From CAMLIZ01 sp040758375 (GTDB taxonomy: Bacteria > Pseudomonadota > Gammaproteobacteria > Burkholderiales > Burkholderiaceae_C), in contig JBFLWE010000011.1 in NCBI GenBank assembly GCA_040758375.1, positions 23,540-87,539 on the forward strand: a DNA stretch of 64,000 nt. The letters are read 5' to 3'. Positions 16,930-25,912 of the stretch are shown here, piece by piece. A program made the translations under genes and the position numbers. Numbering within the stretch: position 1 is the first letter of the stretch; every line of letters begins with the position of its first letter. The notes below the pieces were generated by a model, which ran no database searches, was not told where the DNA came from, and saw only the letters and a program-made list of their open reading frames with translations.

Positions 16930-16941
16930 CGGAGCCACCGC

Positions 16942-19818
16942 CTACGGCAGCACGCGGGCCATGCCGAGGTCCCAGCGGGAGCCGTTGCGCACCACGCCGA
17001 TCAGCACGATCTGGCCGTCGGGTTGCACCAGCACATCCTTGGCCGCGTCCACGCCGCCGAAGAAATCAACCGTGACCACGCCGTTGGTGCCGAAGCCGGG
17101 GTCGCGTCTGCCGATGGTGTCGTGCCGCACCAGGCCGAAGTCCGTGCCGGCAGCTGCCGACGCTTCGCCGGCGAGCAGGATCTTGCCGTCGGCTTGCAAG
17201 GCGATGGCGCTGGTGAGGTCGTTGCCCGGTCCGATGGGTGTTGCTTCGACCCACATGTCGTGGCCGTCCTCGTCGAACAGCACCAACGTGAAGCGGAACA
17301 GCGGCGTCTGGCCCCGTGTCATCGACCTTGCGGCCACCGCGATCCAGCCGTTGGCGAGGACGGCCATGTCGGTGATCTGGTCCTCGAAACCGTTGTCGAG
17401 CGTGACCCAGCCCAGATCCGATGGCCCGAACGTCGCGTCCATCTGGCCGCCGGCATTGAAGCGCACGAGCCCCAGATCGCCTTCGCTGACACCGTCCGTC
17501 GCCGCCTTGCCGCCCACCACCAGCTTGCCGTCGGCGGGCAGTGCGGCGGCGTAGGCGAACGACCCGCCAGCCTCATTGGGACTGCCCGTCGCGACGCCGT
17601 CGCCGCCGAAGCCGGCGTCGCGGGTGCCGTCGCTGTTCAGCCGGACCGCGGCGAAGTGGTTCTGCTGCACCGGCATGCCGGGGATCGTCTCGTCGATGAA
17701 GCCGCCATGCCCGGCGAGCAGCAGGTCGCCGTCGGGCAGCACCAGCACGCGATGCGCGCGGTCGGCGGCCCCCACGATCTTGGACTGGGTGTTTTGCACG
17801 TCCTCGTAGATCGCGATGCTGGTCCGGCCCTGCGTGCCGAAGCCGGGGTCCGGCTCGCCGCTCGGCAGGTAGCGGGCGATGGCGAAGTCGTCCTGCGTGC
17901 CCACGCGGGTGAAGCCCACGACCAGGATCTTGCCGTCGGGCTGCACGGCCACGCCCAGCGCCTTGTCCTGCAGTCCGCCGCTGAAGACCACGTTCACGGT
18001 GCCGCCGCCGCCGAAGCCGGTGTCGAGGCTGCCGTCTGGGTTGAAGCGCATCAGCTGCAATCCGCCCACCACGACGATCTTGCCGTCGGCCTGCAAGGCA
18101 CCGGCGACCCCTCCGCCGGACAGCGGCGCCACCACCTTGCCGCTTTGACCGAAGCTGGGGTCCAGCGCGCCATTGGGCAGCGGCGTGGAGCAAGTGACCG
18201 CTACGTTGCTGACGTTGGCCGAAGCGATGGTGCCGCTGGCGTTGGCAAGGCTGCAGCTTTGCATCGGGTGGGTCGGCTGCGTGACGATGCGCACTTCGTA
18301 GGGCGCGGCGTCCGGGAACGCATAGTCGAAGACGAAGCTGCCGTTGGGCGGCGTGACGCGCTTGCCGGTCTTGATTTCTTCGAGCACCAGGCCGCTGCCG
18401 ACCAGGCCCACGACACTGCCGCCGACGGTGTAGGTGATGGGCGTCGGGGCGGGCGTGTCGTTGTCGAGGATGGTGAGCACGGCGGACGATTGCGGCCCCA
18501 GCATGGCGCAGCGGGCGTCGCTGAGCTGCAAGGTGATCGTTTCGTCGGTTTCGGCGACGTCGTCGGCCAGCAGCGGCAGGAACACCAGGCGCATGCCCGT
18601 CTCGCCGTCTTCGAACTTCACATGGGTGGTGAGCGCGGTGTAGTCGGTGCCCGCTGTGGCGCTGCCGCCGGTGGAGGTGACATGCGCGCTGACCGCGCCG
18701 CTGCTGCCTTGCGTGCGCGTGATGTACACCGGCACGCCCAGCCCGTCAGCCGCTTCGACGGCGGAGAACGCAGTCGTCTTGAACTGCAGCACGCCCGCGT
18801 CGGGGTTGGGCGTGCTGCATGCGGGGGCTGGCTGGCTCACATATGGTGGGAGCGCTTCGGCCGGGGCCTCCACCGGTTGCAGGCCGGTGTACTGAATGCC
18901 AAGGCCGCTGCTCGACTGCGGGTCGCGCAGGTAGGCCGAGGCATAGGTCTGGCGATGGCGGTAGTCGATCGCACGGGCATACGCCTTCGTATGGATGACG
19001 AAGCGCTCGCCGCGGTTCACATGCGACAACGGGATCTCGATGACGCGATCGTCTTTCAGGCGGTAGCGCGCATGGTCACCATGCCCTTGCATTGCCACGT
19101 CACCCTCGAGGACGAAGTCGATCTCTTTCCATATCGCGCGGCCATCGCCGGTGGGCACAGCGGCTGAGGTCCAGTCCTGCTGGTAGCCATCGGCCAGTGC
19201 AACGCTCCCCGCTGAAAAGAAGTATTCCTTTCGGTCGGAGTTGTACGCCCGCAAGGTGAGCTCCACCACTCCGTTCACGGCAATGGCACACCCAGGCCCG
19301 CATTCTGCTGGAGTGGGTATGCGTGGCTTCAGGTCGGGCGCCCGGTCGATCAGTTCGATCAAGGCATCGCTGACGACGAAGCGCAGTGTCGCGTTGTCTT
19401 CCTGCTTGACGAAGTATTGGCGCTGGTCCAGCGTGGTATGCGTGGCGATGACACGCTGTGGATCGTCTGGGAGATCGTCGAAGGTTTGAGCCATGACCCA
19501 GTAGGTCATGCCGGTTTCGTCGCTGTACACCCGAAGTTGGGCCGGTGGCGCGACATCGTCCGGCCGGACGTGGAAGCCGCCGAGCTCTTCCCAGTCGTCG
19601 ACGACGCCCGTTCCCTCCTTCTGGCGGGTGATCTTGCCGTCACGGCCCTGGTTGTCGTCCTGGAGCCAGAAGCTCCACTCCCTTTTGACGGTGTTCTGTT
19701 GTGCCTTTGGAGGCTGCGGCTCCTGGTCCTCGCCACCGCCGCAAGCGGCGAGCAGCATCGCCAAGGAGAGGAGGGCGGCCTGTGCGCAGGCGGCGAGCAA
19801 GGGTCGAGCGGGTTTCAT
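16942..19818 (-). CDS. Calx-beta and delta-60 repeat lipoprotein
   Basis: 958 residues. A signal peptide ends in lipobox LAAC with Cys26, followed by a GGGEDQEPQ linker. Residues to about 340 form an unrecognised N-terminal region. A Calx-beta-type domain follows at about 341-456 (FSAVEAADGLGVPVYITR ending TILDND). From about 548 to the end there are roughly seven delta-60 repeats with the pattern DPSFGxxG...LQADGKIVVVGG, which fold as a beta-propeller-like array. It is anchored at the cell surface or periplasm. It sits between the ECF sigma and kinase genes and is a candidate sensor or adhesin for that system. Confidence 0.9.
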   Translation of the reverse strand: MKPARPLLAACAQAALLSLAMLLAACGGGEDQEPQPPKAQQNTVKREWSFWLQDDNQGRDGKITRQKEGTGVVDDWEELGGFHVRPDDVAPPAQLRVYSDETGMTYWVMAQTFDDLPDDPQRVIATHTTLDQRQYFVKQEDNATLRFVVSDALIELIDRAPDLKPRIPTPAECGPGCAIAVNGVVELTLRAYNSDRKEYFFSAGSVALADGYQQDWTSAAVPTGDGRAIWKEIDFVLEGDVAMQGHGDHARYRLKDDRVIEIPLSHVNRGERFVIHTKAYARAIDYRHRQTYASAYLRDPQSSSGLGIQYTGLQPVEAPAEALPPYVSQPAPACSTPNPDAGVLQFKTTAFSAVEAADGLGVPVYITRTQGSSGAVSAHVTSTGGSATAGTDYTALTTHVKFEDGETGMRLVFLPLLADDVAETDETITLQLSDARCAMLGPQSSAVLTILDNDTPAPTPITYTVGGSVVGLVGSGLVLEEIKTGKRVTPPNGSFVFDYAFPDAAPYEVRIVTQPTHPMQSCSLANASGTIASANVSNVAVTCSTPLPNGALDPSFGQSGKVVAPLSGGGVAGALQADGKIVVVGGLQLMRFNPDGSLDTGFGGGGTVNVVFSGGLQDKALGVAVQPDGKILVVGFTRVGTQDDFAIARYLPSGEPDPGFGTQGRTSIAIYEDVQNTQSKIVGAADRAHRVLVLPDGDLLLAGHGGFIDETIPGMPVQQNHFAAVRLNSDGTRDAGFGGDGVATGSPNEAGGSFAYAAALPADGKLVVGGKAATDGVSEGDLGLVRFNAGGQMDATFGPSDLGWVTLDNGFEDQITDMAVLANGWIAVAARSMTRGQTPLFRFTLVLFDEDGHDMWVEATPIGPGNDLTSAIALQADGKILLAGEASAAAGTDFGLVRHDTIGRRDPGFGTNGVVTVDFFGGVDAAKDVLVQPDGQIVLIGVVRNGSRWDLGMARVLP

Positions 19819-19915
19819 CGGGCGTTCTCACTGGCAGACGGCCTCGATGAACACGAGGCACCGTCAACCGTAGAGACGCTGTGCCCCGCCGCGCCAGGAC
19901 ATGCCGCCCGGGCCA

Positions 19916-19926
19916 CCCCCTAACTT
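19916..19926. promoter_or_regulatory. CCCCCTA-type element, copy 3, upstream of the lipoprotein
   Basis: CCCCCTAACTT on the plus strand reads AAGTTAGGGGG towards the lipoprotein start, about 100 bases away. It lies just beyond the sigma-factor stop, in the 118-base spacer. A weaker relative (CCCTAGAAC at 20529-20537) lies about 40 bases before the sigma-factor gene itself. Confidence 0.35.
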
Positions 19927-19936
19927 GAGGAAAGCC

Positions 19937-20491
19937 TTACTTCAAGGCTTCGGCCAGGAACAGCCGCGCATGCTCCCAGTCGCGCCGCACCGTGCGGTCG
20001 GTCACGCCCAGTGCCTGGCCGATTTCCACGTCGCTCAGGCCGCCGAAGTAGCGCAGCTGCACCACGTGGGCCATGCGCGGATCGACCTTGGTCAAGGCCT
20101 CGAGGGCCTCGTTGATGCGCAGGATCTGCTCTTCGCCGGCCGCCTGCGGCGCATCGCCGGCGTCGCCGGTGAGCGTGATGCGCACCAGGTCGCCCCCGCG
20201 GCGCTCGCTGCGGCGCTGGCGCACCAGATCGACGATGACCGAGCGCATCACCTGCCCGGCATAGACGAAAAACCGTGCCCGGTCCGGGAAAGCACCGGCC
20301 ATCGACTTGCTCAGCCGCAAGTAGGTTTCGTGCACCAGCGCGGTGGTGTCGAGCACGGTGTTGCGCCCGCCGTCGCGCAGGCGCGAGCGGGCAAGGCGCC
20401 GCAGCTCGCCATAGGTGGCGGCAAACAGCTCATCGACGGGCCGGCCTTCGGACAGGGCCGGGCCGTCGTCGTCCACCTGGGGCTGGCTCAT
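19937..20491 (-). CDS. ECF-type RNA polymerase sigma factor (TIGR02999-like)
   Basis: 184 residues. Region 2 is visible as YGELRRLARSRLRDGG, TALVHETYLRLS and FFVYAGQVMRSVIVDLVRQ, the signature of the TIGR02999 sigma group. Region 4 carries VQLRYFGGLSDVEIGQALG and TDRTVRRDWEHAR with the helix-turn-helix. No anti-sigma gene follows. In this group control is thought to involve an associated Ser/Thr kinase, which is present two genes downstream. It probably directs transcription of its own cluster. Confidence 0.93.
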   Translation of the reverse strand: MSQPQVDDDGPALSEGRPVDELFAATYGELRRLARSRLRDGGRNTVLDTTALVHETYLRLSKSMAGAFPDRARFFVYAGQVMRSVIVDLVRQRRSERRGGDLVRITLTGDAGDAPQAAGEEQILRINEALEALTKVDPRMAHVVQLRYFGGLSDVEIGQALGVTDRTVRRDWEHARLFLAEALK

Positions 20492-20605
20492 GCGGCGTGA
20501 TTGTCCGCGGCAGTCCGTGTGTCGCCTTCCCTAGAACATGGGCCCGGACGATCCGGGCGCCGGCACGCGGAGGCCGTCGCCGACCGGCTCCTAGAATTCG
20601 CGCCC

Positions 20606-22585
20606 ATGGCTACGAAGACGAACACCCCCGGCAGCTACGGCGAAGCCTCGATCCGCGTGCTCAAGGGCCTGGAGCCCGTGAAGCAGCGGCCGGGCATGTA
20701 CACCCGCACCGACAACCCGCTGCACACCGTGCAGGAAGTGATCGACAACGCCGCCGACGAGGCCCTGGCCGGCCAGGGCAGGCGCATCGCGGTCACGCAG
20801 CATGCCGACGGCTCGGTGAGCGTGGAGGACGACGGCCGCGGCATCCCCTTCGGGCTGCACCCGGAAGAAAAGGTGCCGGTGGTCGAGATCGTGTACACCC
20901 GGCTGCATGCCGGCGGCAAGTTCGACAAGGGCGCGGGCGGCGCCTACAGCTTCTCGGGCGGCCTGCACGGCGTGGGCGTGAGCGTGACCAACGCGCTGGC
21001 CAAGCGGCTGCACGTCACGGTGTACCGCGAGGGCCAGGTGGCCACCATTGCATTCAGTGGCGGCGACGTCGTGGAGCCTTTGCAGGTACGCAAGGCCGCC
21101 TCAGGCGACCGCAAGCAGGGCACCACGGTGCGCGTGTGGCCCGATCCCAAGTATTTTGAAAGCGCCGAGCTGCCCAAGGGCGAGCTGACGCACCTGCTGC
21201 GCAGCAAGGCCGTGCTGATGCCCGGCGTGACCGTCACGCTGAAGAACGAAAAGAGCAACGAGCAGCAGCAGTGGCTCTACAAGGGCGGCCTGCGCGACTA
21301 CCTGCTGCAGAGCCTGCCCGCCGACCCGCTGATCCCGCTGTTCGAGGGCGAGCGCTTCGCCACCGAGGGCGAGACCGAGAACTTCGCCGAAGGCGAGGGC
21401 GCCGCCTGGTGCGTGGCCTTCACCGAAGAAGGCACGCCGCTGCGCGAAAGCTACGTGAACCTGATCCCCACCGTGGCCGGCGGCACCCACGAGGCGGGGC
21501 TTAAAGACGGCCTGTTCGCTGCGGTGAAAGGCTTCATCGAGCTGCATTCTCTGCTGCCCAAGGGCGTGAAGCTGATGCCCGACGACGTGTTCTCGCGCGC
21601 CAGCTTCGTGTTGAGCGCCAAGGTGCTGGACCCGCAGTTCCAGGGGCAGACCAAGGAGCGGCTCAATTCGCGCGACGCGCTGCGCCTGGTGGCCACCTAT
21701 GTGAAGCCGGCGCTGGAGCTGTGGCTCAACCAGCATGTGGAATACGGCAAGAAGCTCGCCGAGCTGGTGATCAAGCAGGCCCAGACGCGCCAGCGCGCCA
21801 GCCAGAAGGTGGAAAAGCGCAAGGGCTCCGGCGTGGCGGTGCTGCCCGGCAAGCTCACCGACTGCGAAAGCCGCGACACCGCGCTGAACGAGCTGTTCCT
21901 GGTGGAGGGCGACTCCGCCGGCGGCAGCGCCAAGATGGGCCGCGACAAGGAGACGCAGGCGGTGCTGCCCTTGCGCGGCAAGGTGCTCAACAGCTGGGAG
22001 GTCGAGCGCGACCGCCTGTTCGCCAACAACGAGATCCACGACATCTCGGTGGCCATCGGCGTCGATCCGCACGGCGCCGAGGACAACCCCGACCTCACGC
22101 AGCTGCGCTACGGCAAGATTTGCATCCTCAGCGACGCCGACGTGGACGGCTCGCACATCCAGGTGCTGCTGCTCACGCTGTTCTTCCGCCACTTCCCCAA
22201 GCTCATCGAGCGCGGCCACGTGTTCATCGCCAAGCCGCCGCTGTACCGCATCGACGCGCCGGCGCGCGGCAAGAAGCCGGCGGCCAAGATCTACGCGCTC
22301 GACGACGGCGAGCTCACCGCCGCGCTGGACAAGCTGCGCAAGGAAGGCGCGCGCGAAAACAGCTGGACCATCAGCCGCTTCAAGGGCCTGGGCGAGATGA
22401 GCGCCGAGCAGTTGTGGGAGACCACGCTCAACCCCGACACCCGGCGCCTGCTGCCAGTGGCCTATGGCGAACTGGACTTCACGGCCACCGAAGGCTCGTT
22501 CACCAAGCTCATGGGCAAGGGCGAAGCTGCCGCGCGCCGCGAGCTGATGGAGCTGCACGGCGACGCGGTGGAAGTGGATGTCTAG
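20606..22585 (+). CDS. parE: DNA topoisomerase IV subunit B
   Basis: 659 residues from the ATG at 20606. The GHKL ATPase domain shows EVIDNAADEAL and the GGLHGVGVSVTNAL lid motif. The TOPRIM region has LVEGDSAGGSAK and DADVDGSHI with the catalytic acidic residues. The C-terminus (SRFKGLGEMSAEQLWETT) is typical. ParE supplies ATP hydrolysis to decatenate daughter chromosomes with ParC, which is encoded about 20 kb downstream in this window. A TAGAAT at 20592-20597 close to the start is a possible -10 element with a very short leader. Confidence 0.97.
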   Translation: MATKTNTPGSYGEASIRVLKGLEPVKQRPGMYTRTDNPLHTVQEVIDNAADEALAGQGRRIAVTQHADGSVSVEDDGRGIPFGLHPEEKVPVVEIVYTRLHAGGKFDKGAGGAYSFSGGLHGVGVSVTNALAKRLHVTVYREGQVATIAFSGGDVVEPLQVRKAASGDRKQGTTVRVWPDPKYFESAELPKGELTHLLRSKAVLMPGVTVTLKNEKSNEQQQWLYKGGLRDYLLQSLPADPLIPLFEGERFATEGETENFAEGEGAAWCVAFTEEGTPLRESYVNLIPTVAGGTHEAGLKDGLFAAVKGFIELHSLLPKGVKLMPDDVFSRASFVLSAKVLDPQFQGQTKERLNSRDALRLVATYVKPALELWLNQHVEYGKKLAELVIKQAQTRQRASQKVEKRKGSGVAVLPGKLTDCESRDTALNELFLVEGDSAGGSAKMGRDKETQAVLPLRGKVLNSWEVERDRLFANNEIHDISVAIGVDPHGAEDNPDLTQLRYGKICILSDADVDGSHIQVLLLTLFFRHFPKLIERGHVFIAKPPLYRIDAPARGKKPAAKIYALDDGELTAALDKLRKEGARENSWTISRFKGLGEMSAEQLWETTLNPDTRRLLPVAYGELDFTATEGSFTKLMGKGEAAARRELMELHGDAVEVDV

Positions 22586-22688
22586 CTGCGGCCGCTGAAC
22601 GCGGCGCAGAGGGTGGCTGACGATGGCGCCGATTCACAACACGGACGTCGCCGTGCGACAAGCCAGGGCCGTTCTCGATACGTAAGCT

Positions 22689-22718
22689 GCCTGCCCGTTC
22701 ACATGGCGGAGGGCAGGC
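22689..22718 (+). promoter_or_regulatory. Inverted repeat overlapping the ribosome site of the AGPS-like gene
   Basis: GCCTGCCC (22689-22696) and GGGCAGGC (22711-22718) form a perfect 8-base-pair stem with a 14-base loop. The right arm includes part of the Shine-Dalgarno GGAGGG (22708-22713) and abuts the GTG start, so in mRNA it could hide the ribosome site. This could also be chance in GC-rich DNA. Confidence 0.35.
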
Positions 22719-24329
22719 GTGGTGCGGCGATGGAACGGCTGGGGCGATGACACGGTGCAGGCGGGCCTGCAGGAAGGCGCGCTGCGCTTCCTGGGCGAAC
22801 AGGTGGGCACGCCGCAACCCCCGCGCGATGCGGCCTTGTCCACGGCGCTGGCCCAGGTGCCGCCCTCGCGCCTGCCGGCGCATCCGCTGGTCAGCACCGA
22901 GCCGCTGGAGCGCCTGCGCGCCAGCTTCGGCCAGAGCCTGGGCGACTGGCTGCGCCTGCGCTTCGGCCGCATCGGCGCGGTCAGCGACGGCGTGGCCTGG
23001 CCCGACAGCGGCGCGGCGGTGCGCGAGCTGCTGCAGTGGGCGCGGCAAGTGGGCGCGGTGGTGCTGCCCTGCGGCGGCGCCACCAGTGTGGTGGGCCATC
23101 TCAGCCCGCCGGGCGACGGCCGGCCGGTGCTGACGCTGGCGATGGGCCGGCTGCGCCGCCTGCTGCACCTGGACCCGGTGGCGCAGCTGGCCACCTTCGA
23201 GGCCGGCGTGGCCGGGCCCGACCTGGAGGCGCAGCTGCGCGCGCACGGCTGGACGCTGGGGCATTTTCCGCAGAGCTTCGAATACTCCACGCTGGGCGGC
23301 TGGGTGGTCACGCGTTCGTCGGGCCAGCAGTCGGCTCGCTACGGGCGCATCGAGGCCTTGTTCGCCGGCGGCGTGCTCGAAACGCCCAGCGGGCGGGTCG
23401 GCCTGCCGACGTTTCCGGCCTCGGCCGCGGGACCGGACCTGCGCGAATGGGTGCTGGGCTCCGAAGGACGCCTGGGCGTGTTGACAGAGGCCACCGTGCG
23501 CGTGAGCCCGCTGCCCGAGCGCGAGCAGTTCGTCGGCGTGTTCCTGCCCGACTGGGCGCGCGGCGAGGCGGCCGTGCGTGCGCTGGCGCAGGCGCGGCTG
23601 GGGCTGTCGATGCTGCGGCTGGCCAACGCCACCGAGACCCTGACCACGCTGCGGCTGGCCGGCCACGAGCAGGCCATCGGCGCGCTCGAGACCTGGCTGC
23701 GCTGGCGCGGCTGCGGCGAGGGCAAGGTGCTGCTGATGCTGGGCTTCACCGGCAGCAAGGCCCAGGTGAAGGCCATGCGGGCACAGGCCGGCACGGTCCT
23801 GCGCCGCTTCGGCGGCGTGAGCACAGGCCGCGTGCTGGGCGACAAGTGGCAGGCCAACCGCTTCCGCGGCGTGTACCTGCGCAACGCGTTGTGGGAGGCC
23901 GGCTACGCGGTGGACACCATGGAGACCGCGGTGGACTGGCCGCGCGTGCCGCGCATGGTGCAGGCGATGGAGGCCGCGGGCCGCGACGCGCTGCTGCGCT
24001 TCGGCGAGCGCTGCCATGCCTACACGCACCTGTCGCATGTGTACGCGCAGGGCTCCAGTGTCTATTCCACCTTCGTGTTCCGCATCGGCACTGATTTCGA
24101 ATCGGGCTGGGCGCGCTGGGCGACGCTGAAGTCGGCGGTGAGCGAGGCCATCGTGCGCGAGGGCGGCACCATCACGCACCAGCACGGCGTGGGCAAGGAC
24201 CATGCGCCGTATCTGCTGGCCGAGAAGGGCGTGCGCGGGCTGCAGGCCCTGCAGGCGCTGGTGCAGCACTTCGATCCCGAGGGCGTCATGGCCTCGGGCA
24301 ACCTGCTGCCCGCGGCGCGCGCGTCATGA
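22719..24329 (+). CDS. FAD-linked oxidase of the alkyl-dihydroxyacetonephosphate synthase family
   Basis: 536 residues from a GTG at 22719 (GTG at 22722 is equally possible) behind GGAGGG. The N-terminus RRWNGWGDD is usual for the family. The PCMH-type FAD domain contains VVLPCGGATSVVGHL and the AGPS hallmark GHFPQSFEYSTLGGWVVTRS, then QSARYGRIE. The C-terminus has SHVYAQGSSVYSTFVF and THQHGVGKDH, the counterpart of the catalytic histidine cluster in AGPS. Eukaryotic AGPS swaps an acyl for an alkyl chain on DHAP, forming ether lipids; here the reaction is inferred. It is the first gene of a coupled series with glpD-like and FGGY kinase genes. Confidence 0.88.
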   Translation: MVRRWNGWGDDTVQAGLQEGALRFLGEQVGTPQPPRDAALSTALAQVPPSRLPAHPLVSTEPLERLRASFGQSLGDWLRLRFGRIGAVSDGVAWPDSGAAVRELLQWARQVGAVVLPCGGATSVVGHLSPPGDGRPVLTLAMGRLRRLLHLDPVAQLATFEAGVAGPDLEAQLRAHGWTLGHFPQSFEYSTLGGWVVTRSSGQQSARYGRIEALFAGGVLETPSGRVGLPTFPASAAGPDLREWVLGSEGRLGVLTEATVRVSPLPEREQFVGVFLPDWARGEAAVRALAQARLGLSMLRLANATETLTTLRLAGHEQAIGALETWLRWRGCGEGKVLLMLGFTGSKAQVKAMRAQAGTVLRRFGGVSTGRVLGDKWQANRFRGVYLRNALWEAGYAVDTMETAVDWPRVPRMVQAMEAAGRDALLRFGERCHAYTHLSHVYAQGSSVYSTFVFRIGTDFESGWARWATLKSAVSEAIVREGGTITHQHGVGKDHAPYLLAEKGVRGLQALQALVQHFDPEGVMASGNLLPAARAS

Positions 24330-25912
24330 ACCGCGCGCAGGCCCTGGAGGCACTGCGCCGCCGTGCGCCCTGGGACCTGCTGGTCATCGGCGGCGGCATC
24401 GCGGGCGCAGGCGTGGCGCTGGAGGCCGCACGCGCCGGCACCAAGGTGGCCCTGGTGGAGGCGCGCGACTTCGCCAGCGGCACCTCGTCGCGCTCGTCCA
24501 AGCTCGTCCATGGCGGCCTGCGCTACATCGCGCAAGGGCAATGGGCGCTCACGCGCGAGTCGGTGCGCGAGCGCGACGCGCTGTTGCGCGACGCCGGCGG
24601 GCTGGTGCGGCCGCTGCGCTTCTTGCTGCCGGTGCGCGCCGGCGACCGCAAGGGCCGCCGCGTGCTGGGCCTGGGCCTGGCGCTGTACGACGCGCTTGCC
24701 GGCCGGCGCACCCGGCGCTGGCATGACGTGCAGGCCATGGGCTGGCAGGCGCCCATGCTCGACGCCACCGGGCTGCAGGGCGGATGGTCGTACGAGGACG
24801 CGCAGACCGACGACGCGCGGCTGGTGCTGCGTGTGCTGGCACAGGCGCGCGCCTTCGGCGCGCTCACGCTCAACCACGTGGCGGTGCAAGGGCTGGCGCG
24901 GCCGGGCGGCGAACTGCAGGGCCTGGCGCTGCAAGACGGGGTGAGCGGCGAGCGCTTCGAGCTGGCGGCGCGCTGCGTGGTCAATGCCACCGGCGCGTGG
25001 GCCGACGGCCTGCGCGGGGCCGTGGGCCGGCCGCCGGCGCTGCGACCCTTGCGCGGCAGCCACCTGCTGCTGCCGTCGTGGCGCCTGCCGCTGGCGCAGG
25101 CGCTGGCCTTCTTCCACCCCGACGACCGGCGCCCGGTGTTCGCGCTGCCGTGGGAGGGCGCCACGCTGGTGGGCACCACCGACCTCGACCACCGCGAGCC
25201 GCTGGACCAGGAGCCGGGCATCACGCGCGCCGAGCTGCATTACCTGCTGAAGGCGTTGCACAGCCAGTTTCCGGCGCAGGCGTTCGGCGAGCGCGACGTG
25301 ATGGCCACCTGGTCGGGCGTGCGGCCGGTGGTGGCCTCGGGCAAGTCGGTCGACCCCTCGAAGGAGGCGCGCGAGCACCTGGTGGTCGAGGAAGACGGGT
25401 TGATCACCGTCACCGGTGGCAAGCTCACCACCTTTCGCGCCACCGCGGTGCAGGCGCTGCGCTTGGCCGCGCGGCGTGTGCCCGGCCTGGCCGCGGTGCG
25501 CGTAGATGCGCGGCTGTTCGAGCCGGTGTCGCCTGCCTGCGAGGCGGTGCTGCGCGACCTGTCGCCAGCCTTGCGCCAGCGCTGGATGGGCCGCTACGGC
25601 CCTGCGGCACAGTGGCTGCGCGCGCTGGCGCAGGACGGCGAGCTCGACACGGTGCCCGGCACGTCGGTGGCCTGGGCCGAGCTGCGCTTTGCCTGCCGCT
25701 GCGAAGCCGTGGTGCATCTGGACGACCTGATGCTGCGGCGCACGCGCCTGGGGCTGCTGCTGCGCGACGGCGGCGCGGCCTGCCTGCCGCGCGTGAAGCC
25801 CATCGCGCAGCAGGAGCTGGGCTGGAGCGACGTGCAGTGGCATGAAGAAGCCGCACGCTACGCGCAACTCATGGCGCGCTGCCACGGCGTGCCGACACAG
25901 GGGCCCCCATGA
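24326..25912 (+). CDS. glpD: FAD-dependent glycerol-3-phosphate dehydrogenase/oxidase
   Basis: 528 residues. The Rossmann FAD motif is VIGGGIAGAGVALEAARAG near residue 20, followed by the family's SGTSSRSSKLVHGGLRYI. Later segments VVNATGAWAD and LVGTTDLDH and the C-terminal helical domain (VSPACEAVLRD onwards) fit GlpD. It oxidises sn-glycerol 3-phosphate to dihydroxyacetone phosphate and passes electrons to quinone. The ATG overlaps the preceding stop (ATGA). Next to an AGPS-like gene it may act on a glycerol-ether or related phosphate rather than plain G3P. Confidence 0.9.
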   Translation: MNRAQALEALRRRAPWDLLVIGGGIAGAGVALEAARAGTKVALVEARDFASGTSSRSSKLVHGGLRYIAQGQWALTRESVRERDALLRDAGGLVRPLRFLLPVRAGDRKGRRVLGLGLALYDALAGRRTRRWHDVQAMGWQAPMLDATGLQGGWSYEDAQTDDARLVLRVLAQARAFGALTLNHVAVQGLARPGGELQGLALQDGVSGERFELAARCVVNATGAWADGLRGAVGRPPALRPLRGSHLLLPSWRLPLAQALAFFHPDDRRPVFALPWEGATLVGTTDLDHREPLDQEPGITRAELHYLLKALHSQFPAQAFGERDVMATWSGVRPVVASGKSVDPSKEAREHLVVEEDGLITVTGGKLTTFRATAVQALRLAARRVPGLAAVRVDARLFEPVSPACEAVLRDLSPALRQRWMGRYGPAAQWLRALAQDGELDTVPGTSVAWAELRFACRCEAVVHLDDLMLRRTRLGLLLRDGGAACLPRVKPIAQQELGWSDVQWHEEAARYAQLMARCHGVPTQGPP

